This document shows positions 13,151 through 27,212 of a stretch of DNA of 64,000 nucleotides, piece by piece. Location of the stretch: assembly GCA_947561585.1 (NCBI GenBank), contig CANNZV010000257.1, positions 248,001 to 312,000 on the forward strand, in the 5' to 3' direction. A program made the translations under genes and the position numbers. The stretch's first letter is position 1. Each line of letters opens with the position of its first letter. Under the pieces are notes generated by a model, which had not been told where the DNA came from, made no database searches, and worked only from the letters and a program-made list of their open reading frames with translations. This DNA comes from Caprella mutica. Taxonomy: Eukaryota > Arthropoda > Malacostraca > Amphipoda > Caprellidae.

Positions 13151-16100
13151 TATGTGTGGATAAGACTAGAAATATATCAGAGGCTGTACAAAAATTTCTA
13201 TTCTGATGCAGAAAAACTCTTCACAATTTCTGAGATGGGGATAGTGAAGTTTAATCCTTATTACCGTTTGATGACTTTGCAGATTAACGAGAATGCAATT
13301 TCCACCGTAAAATGCATGCAAAGAGTCATTAGAAATGCATCACATTAAATCAGGACAGTTAATGCATTTACAATTAGTATCATACGAGCTGCTGTGCCAT
13401 GTACTTAAATCACAAACACTTAATTAAAAACTAACTTAGTTGTATTTTTTAATTGATATCTACTATTGAACTAAATGTCATAAGATAATTAAACTAGGGT
13501 AAGGTCATTTTAAATCATATAAGAAAAGGTATACTGGGGGTTTTATTCCAGATCCGAAAAATATGACATATGCAACAAAAATAAAACCAAAACAAGCTTT
13601 TTCAATGTCTCTTTTAGAGATGTTCAATGTCTCTTTAAGAGATGTATTGACTGTCTCCATCACGATGGGTACTGAGACATTAATTTTATGCTACATAATC
13701 AGTTACAATCTCAGGGCCTTCTTTTGAAGAGTGAAGGCGATCAATAAAGTAATAGAGAAGGTGCGACCCATTGAACTTATCCTCTATGGGTAAACCCATA
13801 ACTAGAGTAGGGCTTAAGTATATTCTAACAAATATAACCATGCTATAGATGTATAACTAACTTTCGAAACGGTATAGTTGGCAATAGAAATTGGGTCCGC
13901 GGCATAATATTGTATTGCCATAATACATAATATTGTCATTGCTTTCCAATTTGGTTTTGTATTTAACTCCTATAAGAATAATTAGAAAAACCATTAATAT
14001 TCATTTACGAATGAGTAAAATGAGTAAATAATGAAGACTCTGCTGTAATTTTAGTCGCTATATTACTACAACATTGCTTAGTTTGTCTTTATTTATTTCT
14101 TCAATAACAATCTCGTTTATTTTTCTGCTATTGCTTTATAGAGCATGAACACTCTGTCGCATTACACATAAACATTTTTCTGTATGTACAATATATTCGT
14201 GGTAGATTCTCTGTGAATGAGAACACGTCACTGTGTGAGCACATTGGACGTGTGATGGATGTCACGCTGCGTGTGATCAGCGTCATCTAGTGGCGGCTGT
14301 GAGAGCTACACGATCGCGGTGGTGCTATGCTAATGGTCACCAAAGTGCGCAGATATTTAGCCGATAAGAAGGTATATGGTAATTCATCTCACAGTCGATA
14401 TGTGGTGTGTCAAAGGTATGTAAATTGAGTCTATTGATGATAAGAGAATAAATATGGCTTATTATAGTTCTAGAGATATTTATACAATTACACAAAATTA
14501 ATAGAAATTTAAGCTGATTAGTTTTACTACATGAAAACCATTGCTGGACTAGCATTTTTTCCTCCATTACCACCAAATTGACTTCTTGCCAGATGCCGTA
14601 TAACTCAATCATTTCTACTGTTCTCTTCAGCTCATACATACGTACGTCGTACATTCTAATGTCTGTCAGTGTTCAAACCTTTGTATTTCAAGTAAAAGTT
14701 AGGCATGTTCAACCATCAAAAGGAAGACAAACGCAGCACCAGAGTACACAGAGTTTGCTCTCTTGCTTTGATCGTCCTTCTGAGAAAAGAGTATCTTCTA
14801 AGGAAGAAGGAGATCTTCTAAGGAAGCTGAGAGGTGCTCTCCTAAGAGTTATGCATTTAGTAACTGTGTTTGACTGGAGAATATCATGCAGAGTCTTTCC
14901 TTCTTCATAACTACCTTGAGACTCTAACATCAAATTTTTTACAAATTTCTCTCATTAGTCATTACTTCATATAGTCAAAGACAAACCTCGAAAATCACTC
15001 AAGTTCAACACTGCAATTATTTTGCAAAAGACACACTTTTTTTCAAAAATTGCAACAAAATAGTTGTTATTGATTATGAACGAAAATTTGGTAAATTTTT
15101 AGTTTACGTTTCTATTTCATTTAGGGACGCGAACTAGGAACCGATACAAATACCCCCTTCCTAGTTCACGTCCCTAATTGATTTAGGGACGTGAAGTAGG
15201 AAGGGGGTATTTTTAAAATATTGTTACTTAATTTAATAACCTTCTATTTATTTTCATTAAGAAATATTACTTGACAGAAAATCTAGTGTCTTAACTACGC
15301 ATACAAATAATACCAAAAAGGAATATTTGAAATTCATTAAATTTGATAATATCGTTTTGAAAAATAAATAAATCAAGATACCTGACGTGTTTTGTTTGAC
15401 TCGATATTGAACTGTCTGTTCAAGATTGGACTACATGTGAAAAGTTATTCAAAGATTGCTACTTGATATAAAAATAAGACGTCTTTACCCATCCCTATTT
15501 CACGTCCCTAAATAAATTAGGGACCTGAACTAGCAATTTACCGAGAGTGTCATTCTCATATAATCATAATCACAATATTGAGACAATTTATAATTCATGA
15601 TAACATTCAGGGTTAATGGACTAATGGAACTAATATTAAATGTTGTTAATTCTATTAGTTAATCCTTTGCATTTTAAAGTTCATTGAAACTCCATGAATG
15701 AAATATTGAATAGAAAATGAATAGAGGATAATGTGAAAGGTTTGTTAGATATAAAGAGGATTTTGAGAACACTTTTTGCATTATTTTTTCTGTGTTTTAC
15801 CTTTATCAACTTTATAACAGTTGAATTGACTTTTAGTCGAGCTTAATATTATAAGTACCTTTATGCATCTTTAAAATTTGTGCATCTTTAAAAATGAACA
15901 TCGCTAAATAGCTCGTCTATTCAAAAGTTATCGTTTTTTTAGATCAGATTTAGTATGGTGTGTTTAGTTCATTTGATGTTCTATCACTACCCGATATACA
16001 ATCTGTGTAGTTTACGTCTTCATCATTCAAAACCTGTCGAATAGATTTATGTGTCTGTCCCTCAAAGTAAACATGCAAATAACAGGTAAAACTTCAATGA

Positions 16101-17935
16101 AAGTACTATTATTAATAATTTCCTTGAATGACTGTTTGTCGTTTAATTTATAATTAGTGTTTCATTTTTTACGAATCTTATAACAAAGTATGTATATTGA
16201 AAAGTGATGCACAATAATATTCGATTTTTTATTTCCACCTCCCATTTATGAAGAAATGGAGGGTCGGATTTTTTTTCCAAATTTAGCTTTAATTAAAGTT
16301 ACTACGCATACACCACCAAAATATCCAATTTTTATGTTATTTAAGAATTTAATCGTAGTATATAAAATAGATGGCAATAAAAACATCTAAATGGAGCTTA
16401 GAATAAATCTTGGAAAGAAGAAGAAACACGTTAGTCTCTTTTTACTCCCCTTTTGTATTTTGAAATGTATTTGACTTGTTATTCAGAGAGTTCTACTCGG
16501 AGACCATGTTATGGTGGGGATAGAGAAGATTAAGTCAGATCTCCTTTAATCTTCAGTGGAAACACATTTCACAGATTTACCTGTTAGTCCTTAATATCTA
16601 TTTAATGAGAGTAACTACAAACACTAACAAAATAATTCAAACTAACTAAATAAATTCATTTGAGAAAATTGGTAATTTATATTCATATCTTAACCTTATT
16701 CCCTCTTCAGATAATTAGTATATATTTTGAAATGGTGTGAAGGTTAAAGAACAGCTAATGAATTTCATAAAATAATTTCGAAAAAACGTCAAAGCAAGAA
16801 GATCTTAATAGTACCGCACTGGAAATAAAGTATTGTGGAACTTGTTTCTCTATAATTAGATCATGTATAGTGAATTTAAAGTCCTGTGTATGGAAGTAGT
16901 CTTTATGTCAAAAAAAATTAGTCTGCCATAAAATTGGTTCACTATACAGGCTACTTCCTTACTCAGAAATCAAACTAAACTAAACAGGATTTAACTATAG
17001 TTCAACTATAAAACAAATTACAAAGAAACCATGAATGTATATTACAATTTAGATTTTAACCATTGACTATAACCAGTGTACTGTGTACCATATACACAAT
17101 ATTATAATGCTTACATTACCATTCCAGTGAGGCTGAACTTATTTGTCTTAATTTCTGCCCAAAGATATGCACTATAGTCTCAGGCTTATCTCATCACTCG
17201 CTGCTCTAACGCCTTTAGAATATAAATCCTTTGAATCCATTCATTCAGTGGGATGAAATAAAAGCAATGAAGGTAAGGCATGTGAAGCCCTTACGCCTTC
17301 AAAGCAATAATAAAAAACAAAAGAATTTTGGCATGGTAAAACGCGTCTTCGAGTGCCGTGAACAGTTCCGACTTTTAGAATTTTCTGCCGATTGATCACG
17401 GCCAATAGAGTTAGAAAAATGTTGTGTGAAGTGCTTTTTAGGCATTCGAACGGATAAGCTCCGATGATTGCCAATGAATTTTAATATCAGCGGTGTGAAA
17501 CTTGATAATTTCATTGTCTACACACGTGCAAGCTTTTTATAAAACTCTTTAGCTTTTAACAAGCAAGTAGATCGACTGGAAACTGAAATTCTTCCATTTC
17601 TTTCAATAGAATCGCATATGAGATAAAAAATACTTCAATATACACAAATTACTCGTCATGAAATTTGAAATGACCATTTGGATGAAAGGAAAGTGCCAAT
17701 ATTATTTTTCAATTAAAAGACTTTTATTCACACTTTTATAAGGAAACACATTTTAAAATAAAAAACTATCAATTTGTGTCAGTTTTATGGCCACGAGTTA
17801 CAATAATATTAACAATTAAAATAATCACCTTTATATATTGGCTATTAGGAGATAATAAAACAGTTTTTGTTAATCATTATATTATATATAACTAGATGAA
17901 AGGCATTCGTAGAGCGCATACCGTTAAAGCCGCTT
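13151..17935. other. No gene supported; AT-rich with one fold-back repeat
   Basis: Opposed small ORFs at 14337-14933 lie in slightly more GC-balanced DNA (repeated ATCTTCTAAGGAAG), but neither frame shows a known domain or convincing splice sites. 17240-17510 has similar weak signals. Apart from the repeat at 15123-15538 I see nothing else. Confidence 0.55.
15123..15538. mobile_element. Inverted-repeat element with TTAGGGACGTGAA termini
   Basis: TTTAGGGACGCGAACTAGGA, its inverse CCTAGTTCACGTCCCTAA and a third copy TTTAGGGACGTGAAGTAGGA lie at 15121-15213; CTATTTCACGTCCCTAAATA and a further TTAGGGACCTGAACTAGC lie at 15502-15535. Both ends are themselves palindromic, a fold-back arrangement. 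Confidence 0.65.
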
Positions 17936-18500
17936 ATAAAGGACCTTGGCCATCCAATAATACCTAAATTATATATGACTCAAAATCTAGTCAAATGATT
18001 CCTAGATAATATCATAATGACTAATCATCCCACAAAATTTCAGCAATTATACCTTATGAGGTATAAATGACATTGATCTTTATATTTCACGAACTGTTTG
18101 AATGTAATGACCTTTGCCTTGACCTTTGACCCGATCTCTTCCAAGATTCTACCAAATGATTCCTTGTTATTGACCAATCGTCCCATCAAATTTCAGGTAA
18201 TTTGGTTGAATACTTTTTGAGATATAAAAGATTTTAACCTTCGACATAATCGCTCCCAAAATCTAATTAACTGATTCCTGAATAAATATCAATCGTCCCA
18301 CTAAATTTAAGCAATTTGGTTGAATATTTTTCTGAATTATTGAGTTATAAATGACCTTGACCTTGCCCTTCGACTTGATCACTCCTTTAATTTTACACAT
18401 TATTTCTGAACATCAGTCGTCACACCCAATTTCAAGCAATTTGATTGAATAAGTTTTAAGTTATGCAATCAAATATTGGCGACCAAAGCATGACCTTCCA
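17936..18500. repeat. Four ~130-bp diverged direct repeats with TGACCTTTGACC motifs
   Basis: Four imperfect units share CAAATGATTCC-like, CAATCGTCCCA(C/T)CAAATTTCA and ATTTGGTTGAATA segments, with TGACCTTGACC between them. TGACCTTTGACC at 18120-18131 is a perfect direct repeat of nuclear-receptor half-sites spaced by one base. It probably belongs to an interspersed element family. Confidence 0.6.
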
Positions 18501-18959
18501 CAATTTTACGTAATCAAATAACGATCACACCCAAGTGGTGAGCAAGTGGCCAAAATTATATCGCGTCATGCAGGACAGTTAATTCCATATTTTGAGGTCA
18601 CTTACTGGCAATCTGGCGTCATTTCAATAGAGTAATGATATATAACTGAAACATAATAAGGTTTTCAGCGTCCTGCAATCGCTTCCTCTCTCTAGAGTAG
18701 TTTATCATAACTCTATGATCACACCCAATAAAATAGTTTGAGTAAAATTCAGAAATTAGGCAAAATATGTTAACAAGTGGAAGAATGGATACTTTTTCTT
18801 ATCAGAGTTCGATAAGTGAAAAATTAATTAAATCAACAGTTTAGTTTTTAATGAACTCTTTACAATTTTCATGATTAAATTTTTGCACTCTATGACATAG
18901 ACTCATAGAGTCTAGCTTAGGTATAATACGTGTGTGGACACTTAGTCTAATGAAACTAT

Positions 18960-19264
18960 TGGCCGAAGGATTTTAGTACAAAAAACAGATGGCCGAATGT
19001 AAATTTGGTTGAACGGACATTTTGCAATTTTTTCATATTACTAAGTGTATCTTTCGTTTTTAAAATTACAATTTACTAATTATTTTTTATTTCCAATTAA
19101 TTAAAATTATCATATTAAAATAAAATGTTATGATGCATATTCTGATGATATGTATTACGAAATGCAACCATATTTTGCTGAACACTATAAATTTATTCGT
19201 AAACATGGATTTAATTGCTTTTCCTATGGTACAATTTCATACGGCCAAGTGTCCGTAAACCTGT
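18960..19264. mobile_element. Fold-back-like element, GGCCGAA...GTCC termini
   Basis: Left: ATTGGCCGAAGGATTTTAGT and ATGGCCGAATG...GAACGGACATTTTGC; right: CATACGGCCAAGTGTCCGTA. About 305 bp, with a very AT-rich centre. Fewer repeat units than the other members, so less certain. Confidence 0.45.
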
Positions 19265-19980
19265 ATAATATTATCGTCATTATTCAATAAATAACATCAA
19301 TTAAATCTGAGGGCACGGACCAGAAGTGTGGTTAGATAATTAAACAAAATTGATACTATTGTGAAATTGAAAACAAGTTATTATTAAGGGGCAAATAAGT
19401 ACAATAATTATATTATAATTAGTATATTTTTTTCCTTTCATGAATGAATACATGGAACCGTACAATAACTTGAAACAGACCCTAACATTTCAACGAATTC
19501 TTTTCGATTATATAGTGGAAGGAATTAGAGAATAAATAGTATGCAATCAGTTAGGAAACACACATACGTACAAAGTATGTACTTTCAATGCCTGAAAAAT
19601 TTCAAATAAAGGTGTCAAAAAGAAATATAAGATGAGACAACAGAGCAACTGATATTCCAATGTAATTCCCACGGGAAATATTATTCGACACACAAAAACA
19701 TCCTTTAGAGAATACTAAAGAGAATTATTTTAAACTTTCAGTCGTCTGGAATTATAGCGACAGGTTTTTTTTGGTTTGGATTTCAGCTAACATATCCAAA
19801 CTAAACTATATGCTACTTTTTAAAGTTAATCCAACCAAACTATTAAATTTGGCAGAGCTAACACAAAATCGTCTTTTCGGCTCATCATAAATTTTTCGAA
19901 AAGTCAAGGAGTCGAAAAATGTACAATTATACACAATGTAGTTACCCATTCTTATAATTTTCCAGTACAAATGTTCAGTG

Positions 19981-20176
19981 GGGTAAGTTTTGAATTATTG
20001 AACGGTTTTATATTTTCTGTTATGAAAGAAAAAGTTCATAACAATAATATTATTGAACTTTATAAATTGGTATCCTTGATACTTGCAGATATCATGGCTA
20101 TCAGTTAAAAGATAATTATAATATAGTTTTATCTTATATGATCAGGTGGAACAGTCCGGTAAATCGGAACTTACTC
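19981..20176. mobile_element. GGGTAAG-family MITE, longer form
   Basis: Left end GGGTAAGTTTTGAATTATTG, right end AATCGGAACTTACTC. The internal GGTATCCTTGATAC...ATCATGGCTATC looks like a decayed version of the palindrome in the 21892 copy. Confidence 0.75.
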
Positions 20177-20940
20177 AATTTCGCAACTCTCGTGAAAAAA
20201 TATTCTAATTATTTATCTACTTTTTCGATGAATTACAATGAAGGTATAAAAACTATTAAATATAAGTAAATATTAAAAATAAATAATCAGCAGTTATATC
20301 TAGACAATTGCTTAAGATGCTGTGAATAAATATTTTAAACCGAATAACCTCGCAGTTTAAATAATAAATATCTTTCATAAAATAGTCATTCTTCAAACAA
20401 TAATTATACGAATTCGAAATCTCCATTCGCAGAGTACAGACTGATAATTTTAACATCAATCGTATACAAGTATATGAATTAGAAAAAAAAAACATTATTT
20501 GTAACTCAACATTTCTTCTAAATATTATCACATACTAATCATCTAAATTCTAAGTGATTAAATAACTTATAAATACAAATTAGACATTGAAGCGTCTCCT
20601 CATCTTACAGTATTTATATATCCATTATCAAAGAGCAGTTTCAAAGAGATTAATTAACAATGAATTATATCTCTGTTTCCATTTGCTAATGTGTTGACTA
20701 ACATTTGTGCCCATTTGAATACCTTGTCAAAGGCCTATTGTTTATATACATATGATACATATGACCGTGTGTATCATTCTTATTTACATATGATACATGT
20801 GTGTGTGTTTATTATTCATAGGAGAGACTTGTTGTACATTAACTGTTACTTCAAAAGATGATACATCAAAGACAAGACAGTGTGTGTACAGAAGAATTTT
20901 GTAGTTATTTATAATGTCATAATGACGCTTGGGAAGTGAT

Positions 20941-21585
20941 GCAGTGCGCCTGTGTACTGACTGTGCGCCTGTGTTCTGACTGTGCGCCTGTGTACTGACT
21001 GTGCGCCTGTGTACTGACTGTGCGCCTGTGTACTGACTGTGCGCCTGTATACTGACTGTGCGCCTGTATACTGACTGTGCGCCTGTACACTGACAGTGCG
21101 CCTGTGTACTGACTGTGCACCTGTGTACTGACTGTGCGCCTGTATACTGACTGTGCGCCTGTATACTGACTGTGCGCCTGTGTACTGACTGTGCGCCTGT
21201 GTACTGACTGTGCGCCTGTGCACTGACTGTGCGCCTGTATACTGACTGTGCGCCTGTGTACTGACTGTGCGCCTGTGTACTGACTGCTGTGCCTATGTAC
21301 TGACTGTGCGCCTGTACACTGACTGTGCGCCTGTACACTGACAGTGCGCCTGTACACTGACAGTGCGCCTGTGTAGTGACTGTGCGCATGTGTACTGACT
21401 GTGCGCCTGTGTACTGACTGTGCGCCTGTGTACTGACTGTGTGCCTGTACACTGACTGTGCGCCTGTGAACTGACTGTGCGCCTGTGTACTGACTGTGCG
21501 CATGTGTACTGACTGTGCGCCTGTGTACTGATTGTGTGCCTGTGTACTGACTGTGCGCCTGTACACTGACTGTGCACCTGTCAGA
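20941..21585. repeat. Minisatellite, 19-bp unit, about 34 copies
   Basis: Unit TGCGCCTGTGTACTGACTG with TGTAT/TGTAC/TGTGC variants. Because 19 is not a multiple of three, the array reads through all three minus frames with one 19-residue repeat, giving long but meaningless ORFs. It is GC-richer than its surroundings. Confidence 0.95.
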
Positions 21586-21891
21586 GGTAAAAGCGCCCCA
21601 AAGGTTTATATCCCACAACAAGGTACGAGTTCTCATTTTATGAATAATTAATAACGTCACGCCCAACTTTAGTGTATTTTTATTTCTATTAACAGCGGGA
21701 CAGAACATTGAAATGATAAGAAAGAAAACACGGGGATCCGCAGCACTTCTTACCATTCATATTGACGAGATAAAAAATATGTATATGTGAATTTGCCATT
21801 GAGAAAGTTATAGAAGCTTCTAGGCCCTAGAAGCTTCTATAATTTTCTAGATATTAAATTGAATTAATTTATTAACTTACCCTAGAATCTA

Positions 21892-22107
21892 GGGTATTTT
21901 ACGAGTTATCGGACAATTAAACTTTTAAATTATATACAAAAAAAGTATAAGATAATTCATATTATTTAAATTTTATTTTAATTGTATCCATGGTATCTGT
22001 TGGTACCATGGATACCAATTAAAATAACGAGTTATATAATAATGAATATACACTTTCTTCTTAAATGATCGAAAAGGAGGAACAATACGATAACTTAGAA
22101 CTTACCC
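21892..22107. mobile_element. GGGTAAG-family MITE, longer form with internal palindrome
   Basis: 216 bp with TA flanks. The centre holds an extra palindrome (ATGGTATC...GGTACCATGGATACC, 21985-22025) that is absent from the 144-bp members. A related palindrome occurs in the 19981 copy. Confidence 0.8.
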
Positions 22108-22427
22108 TATTTACATAATTTAACATTTTAATAGGTATTTCAATTTGTATCAATTATAGACAATACGCATGCAATTATTTGTAAATAATACTCATGCAAG
22201 TCCACCTCCAGAGAGATAATTAAAGTGGGATTCTTTGAAGATGAAAAAGGGTACCCACAATAATTTCATCTTCTAAGGAGCACCATAGCTTTCTGCCTGT
22301 TAGCTAATTAATCTCCTACTTACTTTTGCCGTGAGAAGAACTAGCGAGAAGGAAGGCCAGGAGAGCAGAAAAAAAGAGACACTTTCCGTGGAATAGCATT
22401 GCAAGTGTCTCACATCACAAACTATGT

Positions 22428-22497
22428 AGTAATTCAGTACTCTCTATGTACTATGTCACTATCTATGTACTATGTCACTCTCTATGTACTATGTAAC
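22428..22497. repeat. Short tandem repeat, 19-23 bp, three copies
   Basis: CTCTATGTACTATGTCACT and variants, three imperfect copies. No associated gene. Confidence 0.7.
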
Positions 22498-23671
22498 TTT
22501 GAACACAATCACATTTACAAAGTGAGTTCACCACACTACACTAAATTAAAATTCAAAAAAGTGTTTTTCAGCAATTTTTATTTTATTTTAATGATCACTT
22601 TCGTTAAACTTTATCAATAAAACCTCCTCTAAAAAATGACAAAGATTTAATTAATTCTACTTGCAATCATTTATCTGTATCTTAATACATACATGCATAT
22701 AGTAATATTTCTAAATCACAATCAGAGACTTATTCTAAACCTCCTTCGTAACAGACTGACTAAAAATGCTGAGAAAAGCTGCTATAAGATTTTAAACCAT
22801 TTATTAGATTGTAAAGAATTATTGTCCATCTTAATTTTTTTTTCAATTTAACACATCACAATGTCTTCTAATATTTCTATTCCATATTTGAAAGAAATAA
22901 TTAAACTATATACAACCTCCATATTTAATTTAATGTTCATATATTGAGTTATTTATTCAATTGAAGCAATTTACTTCACAGTGCTCTTTGTCATTTAAAA
23001 TTAATTTCCCAACAAAGATTATTGTAAGAACATCATAATGAATAATTTAATAAAGTAGCAAATACATTAGAGTTACTCAATATAAACCCATTAGTTTATT
23101 AATGTTCTATAGAAAATTGTTTAGTTTAATAATTGGATTCGTTACTGAAGAAATAACTCTAAAAATAAAAACATTTTTTAGAAATCAATTAACTTTCTGC
23201 TTAGATTGAGTGTATATGAGAGATTTTAAAGAGAGAATTAATTAAATAGAGTTAATGTTATTAACTACCTTAATAGCGTTTTTAACAGTGATTCTCTAAC
23301 TGTTTATAATTTTCCACAAACCTATTCCCACATTTTCTCACTGACGTGTTTATTTTAAAACTGAAATGCAGTTAAAATACTGTAGATATAATAAACAAAG
23401 CAGACTTTATTGTTGCTCGCTTTAATAGAAGTAGAAGAGCATTCAAATTCACTTAAAACTCTTAACAGAATTATTTAGATATTCATAATAATATTTGACA
23501 TTTATTCCCACTATCGTGAAAGGTTACGAAGAGAATTTGCTACGCTACGAATTGACTGCAGTCGACCATTTTACTTTATTGCATCAAATGAAATGGGAAA
23601 ATAGAAAGAAATGAAATGGAACCTGGCAGTGACTGCGACTTATGGAAAAAGAACGAGAGAATGAAGTGACA

Positions 23672-24378
23672 GATGGTGTCGCAAATATTGATATGGTGTC
23701 GCAAATATTGATATGGTGTCGCAAATATTGATATGGTGTCGCAAATATTGATATGGTGTCGCAAATATTGATATGGTGTCGCAAATATTGATATAGTGTC
23801 GCAAAGGGATATGTTATCTTAAGTATTGATTTGATATCACAAATATGAATTTGGTTTCACAAATATGAATTTGGTTTCACAAATATGAATTTGGTTTCAC
23901 AAATATGAATTTGGTGTCACAAATATGAATTTGGTGTCGCAAATATGAATTTGGTGTCACAAATATGAATTTGGTGTCACAAATATGAATTTGGTGTCAC
24001 AAATATGAATTTGGTGTCGCAAATATGAATTTGGTGTCACAAATATGAATTTGGTTTCACAAATATGAATTTGGTGTCGCAAATATGAATTTGGTGTCAC
24101 AAATATGAATTTGGTGTCGCAAATATGAATTTGGTTTCACAATTATGAATTTGGTGTCGCAAATATGAATTTGGTGTCACAAATATGAATTTGGTGTCGC
24201 AAATATGAATTTGGTGTCACAAATATGAATTTGGTGTCGCAAATATGAATTTGGTTTCACAATTATGAATTTGGTGTCACAAATATGAATTTGGTGTCAC
24301 AAATATGAATTTGGTGTCGCAAATATGAATTTATGTCACAAGTATTAATTTGGTGTCACAAATAGGAATTTAGTGTGA
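23672..24378. repeat. Two abutting 20-bp minisatellites of related sequence
   Basis: From ~23672 to 23805 there are about seven copies of GATATGGTGTCGCAAATATT; from ~23828 to 24378 about 27 copies of GAATTTGGTGTCACAAATAT. Both share GGTGTCRCAAATAT, so one array seems to have switched unit. GTTTCAC, GTGTCAC and GTGTCGC variants are interleaved in short runs. Confidence 0.95.
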
Positions 24379-24399
24379 GATAGAAGAGTTTAAATGTGG

Positions 24400-24482
24400 C
24401 AAATATTATGAGCCCCGACAATTGTGCCCATATACAAGTGAGACCAAGACAATTGAGCCCATTACTAATGGGCCACAAGACC
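24400..24482. repeat. Short degenerate repeat, ~15-bp motif GACAATTGAGCCCAT
   Basis: Several imperfect copies of a GACAATTG(A/T)GCCCAT motif directly after the 20-bp array. It resembles the short-repeat termini seen in the fold-back-like elements of this window, but I found no inverted partner. Confidence 0.5.
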
Positions 24483-25446
24483 ATTGAGACAACTAGAATT
24501 ATGCGAATCTACACTTTTGCGGTATAATTTTTGTGGCTCTATCTCTATATTAACGAAAATATCTGTAAAAGAAGTAGTATGAAAAACATTGCACCGTCTA
24601 GCACCTATCGTTCCTTATAAAGTCATAAAGATATTGGTTATTGCAGACATATTCTGCAATTCGGATAATAATGACCCCATTGTTGAAAAAAACACTAAAA
24701 TGGGAACTGTTAAAATGAATGAAAGAAAAGAAAGAATTCAAGCAATTAAAAATAAGTTTGAAATTTTAGAGAAGCTGCCAAAGTCTATTATTATTTCTTA
24801 GTTTTCAATATTCATTATTGTATGACATATCTTTTTTTTTTTTGAATTGCCACAATTTTATCCCTATTTAGCGTAATATTCTAGAATCACCTCCATAAAT
24901 ACAGGAAATCAAAAATATACTAAAATGCGAAGTGTATGCGAGTAAATTAGGCTACATTATCATTCATTAAACGTTAACAAAGCATTAATTAAAAGATAAA
25001 TAATATGTATGCATTGTTTTTTAACAAAGAAAAATCTTGATAGTCCGGTATCATCTAACCGGGTCCATTTTCATCAGCTAGTGCATATTAAATTAATAAT
25101 TATTGAAGTTATTGCATTGCTACTGTAATAAGAAAGTAACACTTATTTGTTGTGTCTGTTTTTTCCTAATATGCAGTATATAATAGTAACTAATAAACTT
25201 AATTAATTTAAATGGATTTCAATATGTCATGTCAATATGTATAGTTTTAGTATTTTTTCTATGAAATTCACGTTCATCTGAGAGTCATTAGAAAAAATAA
25301 CATTAGAGTGTGGGAGAACTAAATAACGAAAAGTAACAGATGCAAATTAAATAAATAAATAATAATAAATTATGGCATATTATAAATAATGTAATTAGAA
25401 GCATATCATGAATATACCAATTAGGATAATAATTATTATAATTTTT

Positions 25447-25493
25447 TTATATGATCGAAAATGTGGAACTGACCGATAACTCGTAACTAACCT
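25447..25493. mobile_element. GGGTAAG-family MITE fragment (right half)
   Basis: TATATGATCGAAAATGTGGA and ACTCGTAACTAACC, then TTA. Solo right end. Confidence 0.6.
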
Positions 25494-27136
25494 TAGTCTA
25501 CTGATCTCTTTTATCAAAGAACTAGAAACAAATTAAATGTTCTAAAGTAAGTCGGTAATAATTTTCAATATAAATGTAAACATTCTTTTAATTAATCAAT
25601 TATAATTTTTTAATTAACTTTCATCGTCAGTATAAAATGAACATAAATTCTTGAATATAATTAAATAATTTTGATTCATTTAATGGCATAGTGGGAAATT
25701 ATTTCGAAAACATTTATAAAAAAAAAATTTCAATCGCATATGTAACGATTTGTATCTCCATTATTAAATCTACTTTCATTAAACTTTTCTTTTCAATGGA
25801 GTTTGTTAATGTTTTGGTAACATTTTATCGACACTCGTAAACACGTTGCCGGCTGACGAGAGACGCACACCACACCACCTCACACCATCAACTCTCAATC
25901 TACACTGGCCACTGTGGCCAGGAATAGGATTACATATAAGGCTTATAAGCACAATCATTATAATTTATAAACAATATTTCATCATTTCATGGTAATTTTG
26001 TGTATAAAACCTCTACTTTAATAAAAGTTATTTGAGTTATTTTAATTAATCTCTGTAGTATTACTATGGGAAAGTTTATTGAAAATATCCTTTCCAAGCA
26101 ATTGTTTTATTATTGTTCTAAGCAAAACGACTAATTTTGTTTATTATTTTACTGTAATCACAAGGAAATTTGATATTCATAGGTTTTACCACCTATGAAC
26201 TATTTTTATAATAAAGATATTGCAATACTGCTTTACTACAGAGTTTCTGATGTTAAGTCAAAAGAAAAAGAATATACTCCATTTGTTTTGAATGTCAGAT
26301 AAGTAAATTTATTCATATAATATAATATATTCAATATTAAATTTTTCGGATAAAGATATAAAGCAGGAGAAACAAATCATAAAAATCTTCCTTCACTTCA
26401 GGTATTCATTTAAAACTTAAACGAAAGCAATTTTTGTTCATAAAATTCCTGCCGGAATCAAAACAAAGAGTGTACAATCTTTTTCTTCAGCGTCAGATTA
26501 GTGTTTCTTTCGTACGTACTATTGCCGCACTCGGAGTATCAAAAACAAAACAATAAAAGCAGAGAAAAAACATATTCTGAAACAAATCTCATTCAATTTT
26601 TAAATTACTTTTCCTTATCTTAAGACCTGGAGGGGGGGGGGAGAATAATAACAACTATTTTTGTTATTATTATTGGATGGGCAATAAACCTCAGGACAAA
26701 CTTCGCTTCTGTAGATAAATCGATAGTACAACATTATAATAGAATAAACCGTTGTCAGTTTATTCTTCAAAATATGATATGATTTTTTAAATTAATTCTT
26801 TACGGTAGCGCCATCTACTGAGGGAATTCACAGTTAGCACAAATGTAAGAGCGCATGCGCACGATATCGCTAACTTCGCCCTGTTTGTTTGTGTGTTTTC
26901 ATTACGTTAAGACAGCTGAGTGTGTAAACAAACAGATCACAGCGCCAATCCTGTCGATGCGGTGAAATTCACAGTTACATGCATATGATAATATACAGTT
27001 TTACATGGTTGTTCATTTTATTTCAGACGAATGAAGGTATATAACTAAATAGTAACAATTCATTTTTACGAAGAGTACTAATATTTTTTTCATTAAATTA
27101 CTAGTTGTCCCTTTATAAGAATTTAGCTTATACCCA

Positions 27137-27212
27137 CGAAGAAAGTTATGATGGGATTATAGGAGATAATATTGAGCATCTTCTTTGGCCCCACCATAAC
27201 TTTTTTCGTAGT
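27137..27212. repeat. Stand-alone hairpin related to the 34-bp minisatellite
   Basis: ACGAAGAAAGTTATGATGGG pairs with GGCCCCACCATAACTTTTTT, with ATCTTC between. Same family as 12704-12780, 200 bp before the mariner-like element. Confidence 0.7.

Noticed and set aside
14337..14933. Opposed ORFs of 74-110 codons
   Set aside because: Open on both strands with no motif; may be repeat-derived. No exon structure could be built.
20784..21756. Minus-strand ORFs of 94-279 codons with TQAHSQYTGAQSV repeats
   Set aside because: The 19-bp unit reads through all three frames; all frames give the same 19-residue repeat, which indicates a DNA-level repeat and not a protein.
23672..24378. CRISPR array
   Set aside because: 20-bp units are contiguous with no spacers, and the window is clearly eukaryotic.
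24589..24801. 70-codon plus-strand ORF
   Set aside because: No recognisable domain, no splice context, common length by chance in AT-rich DNA.
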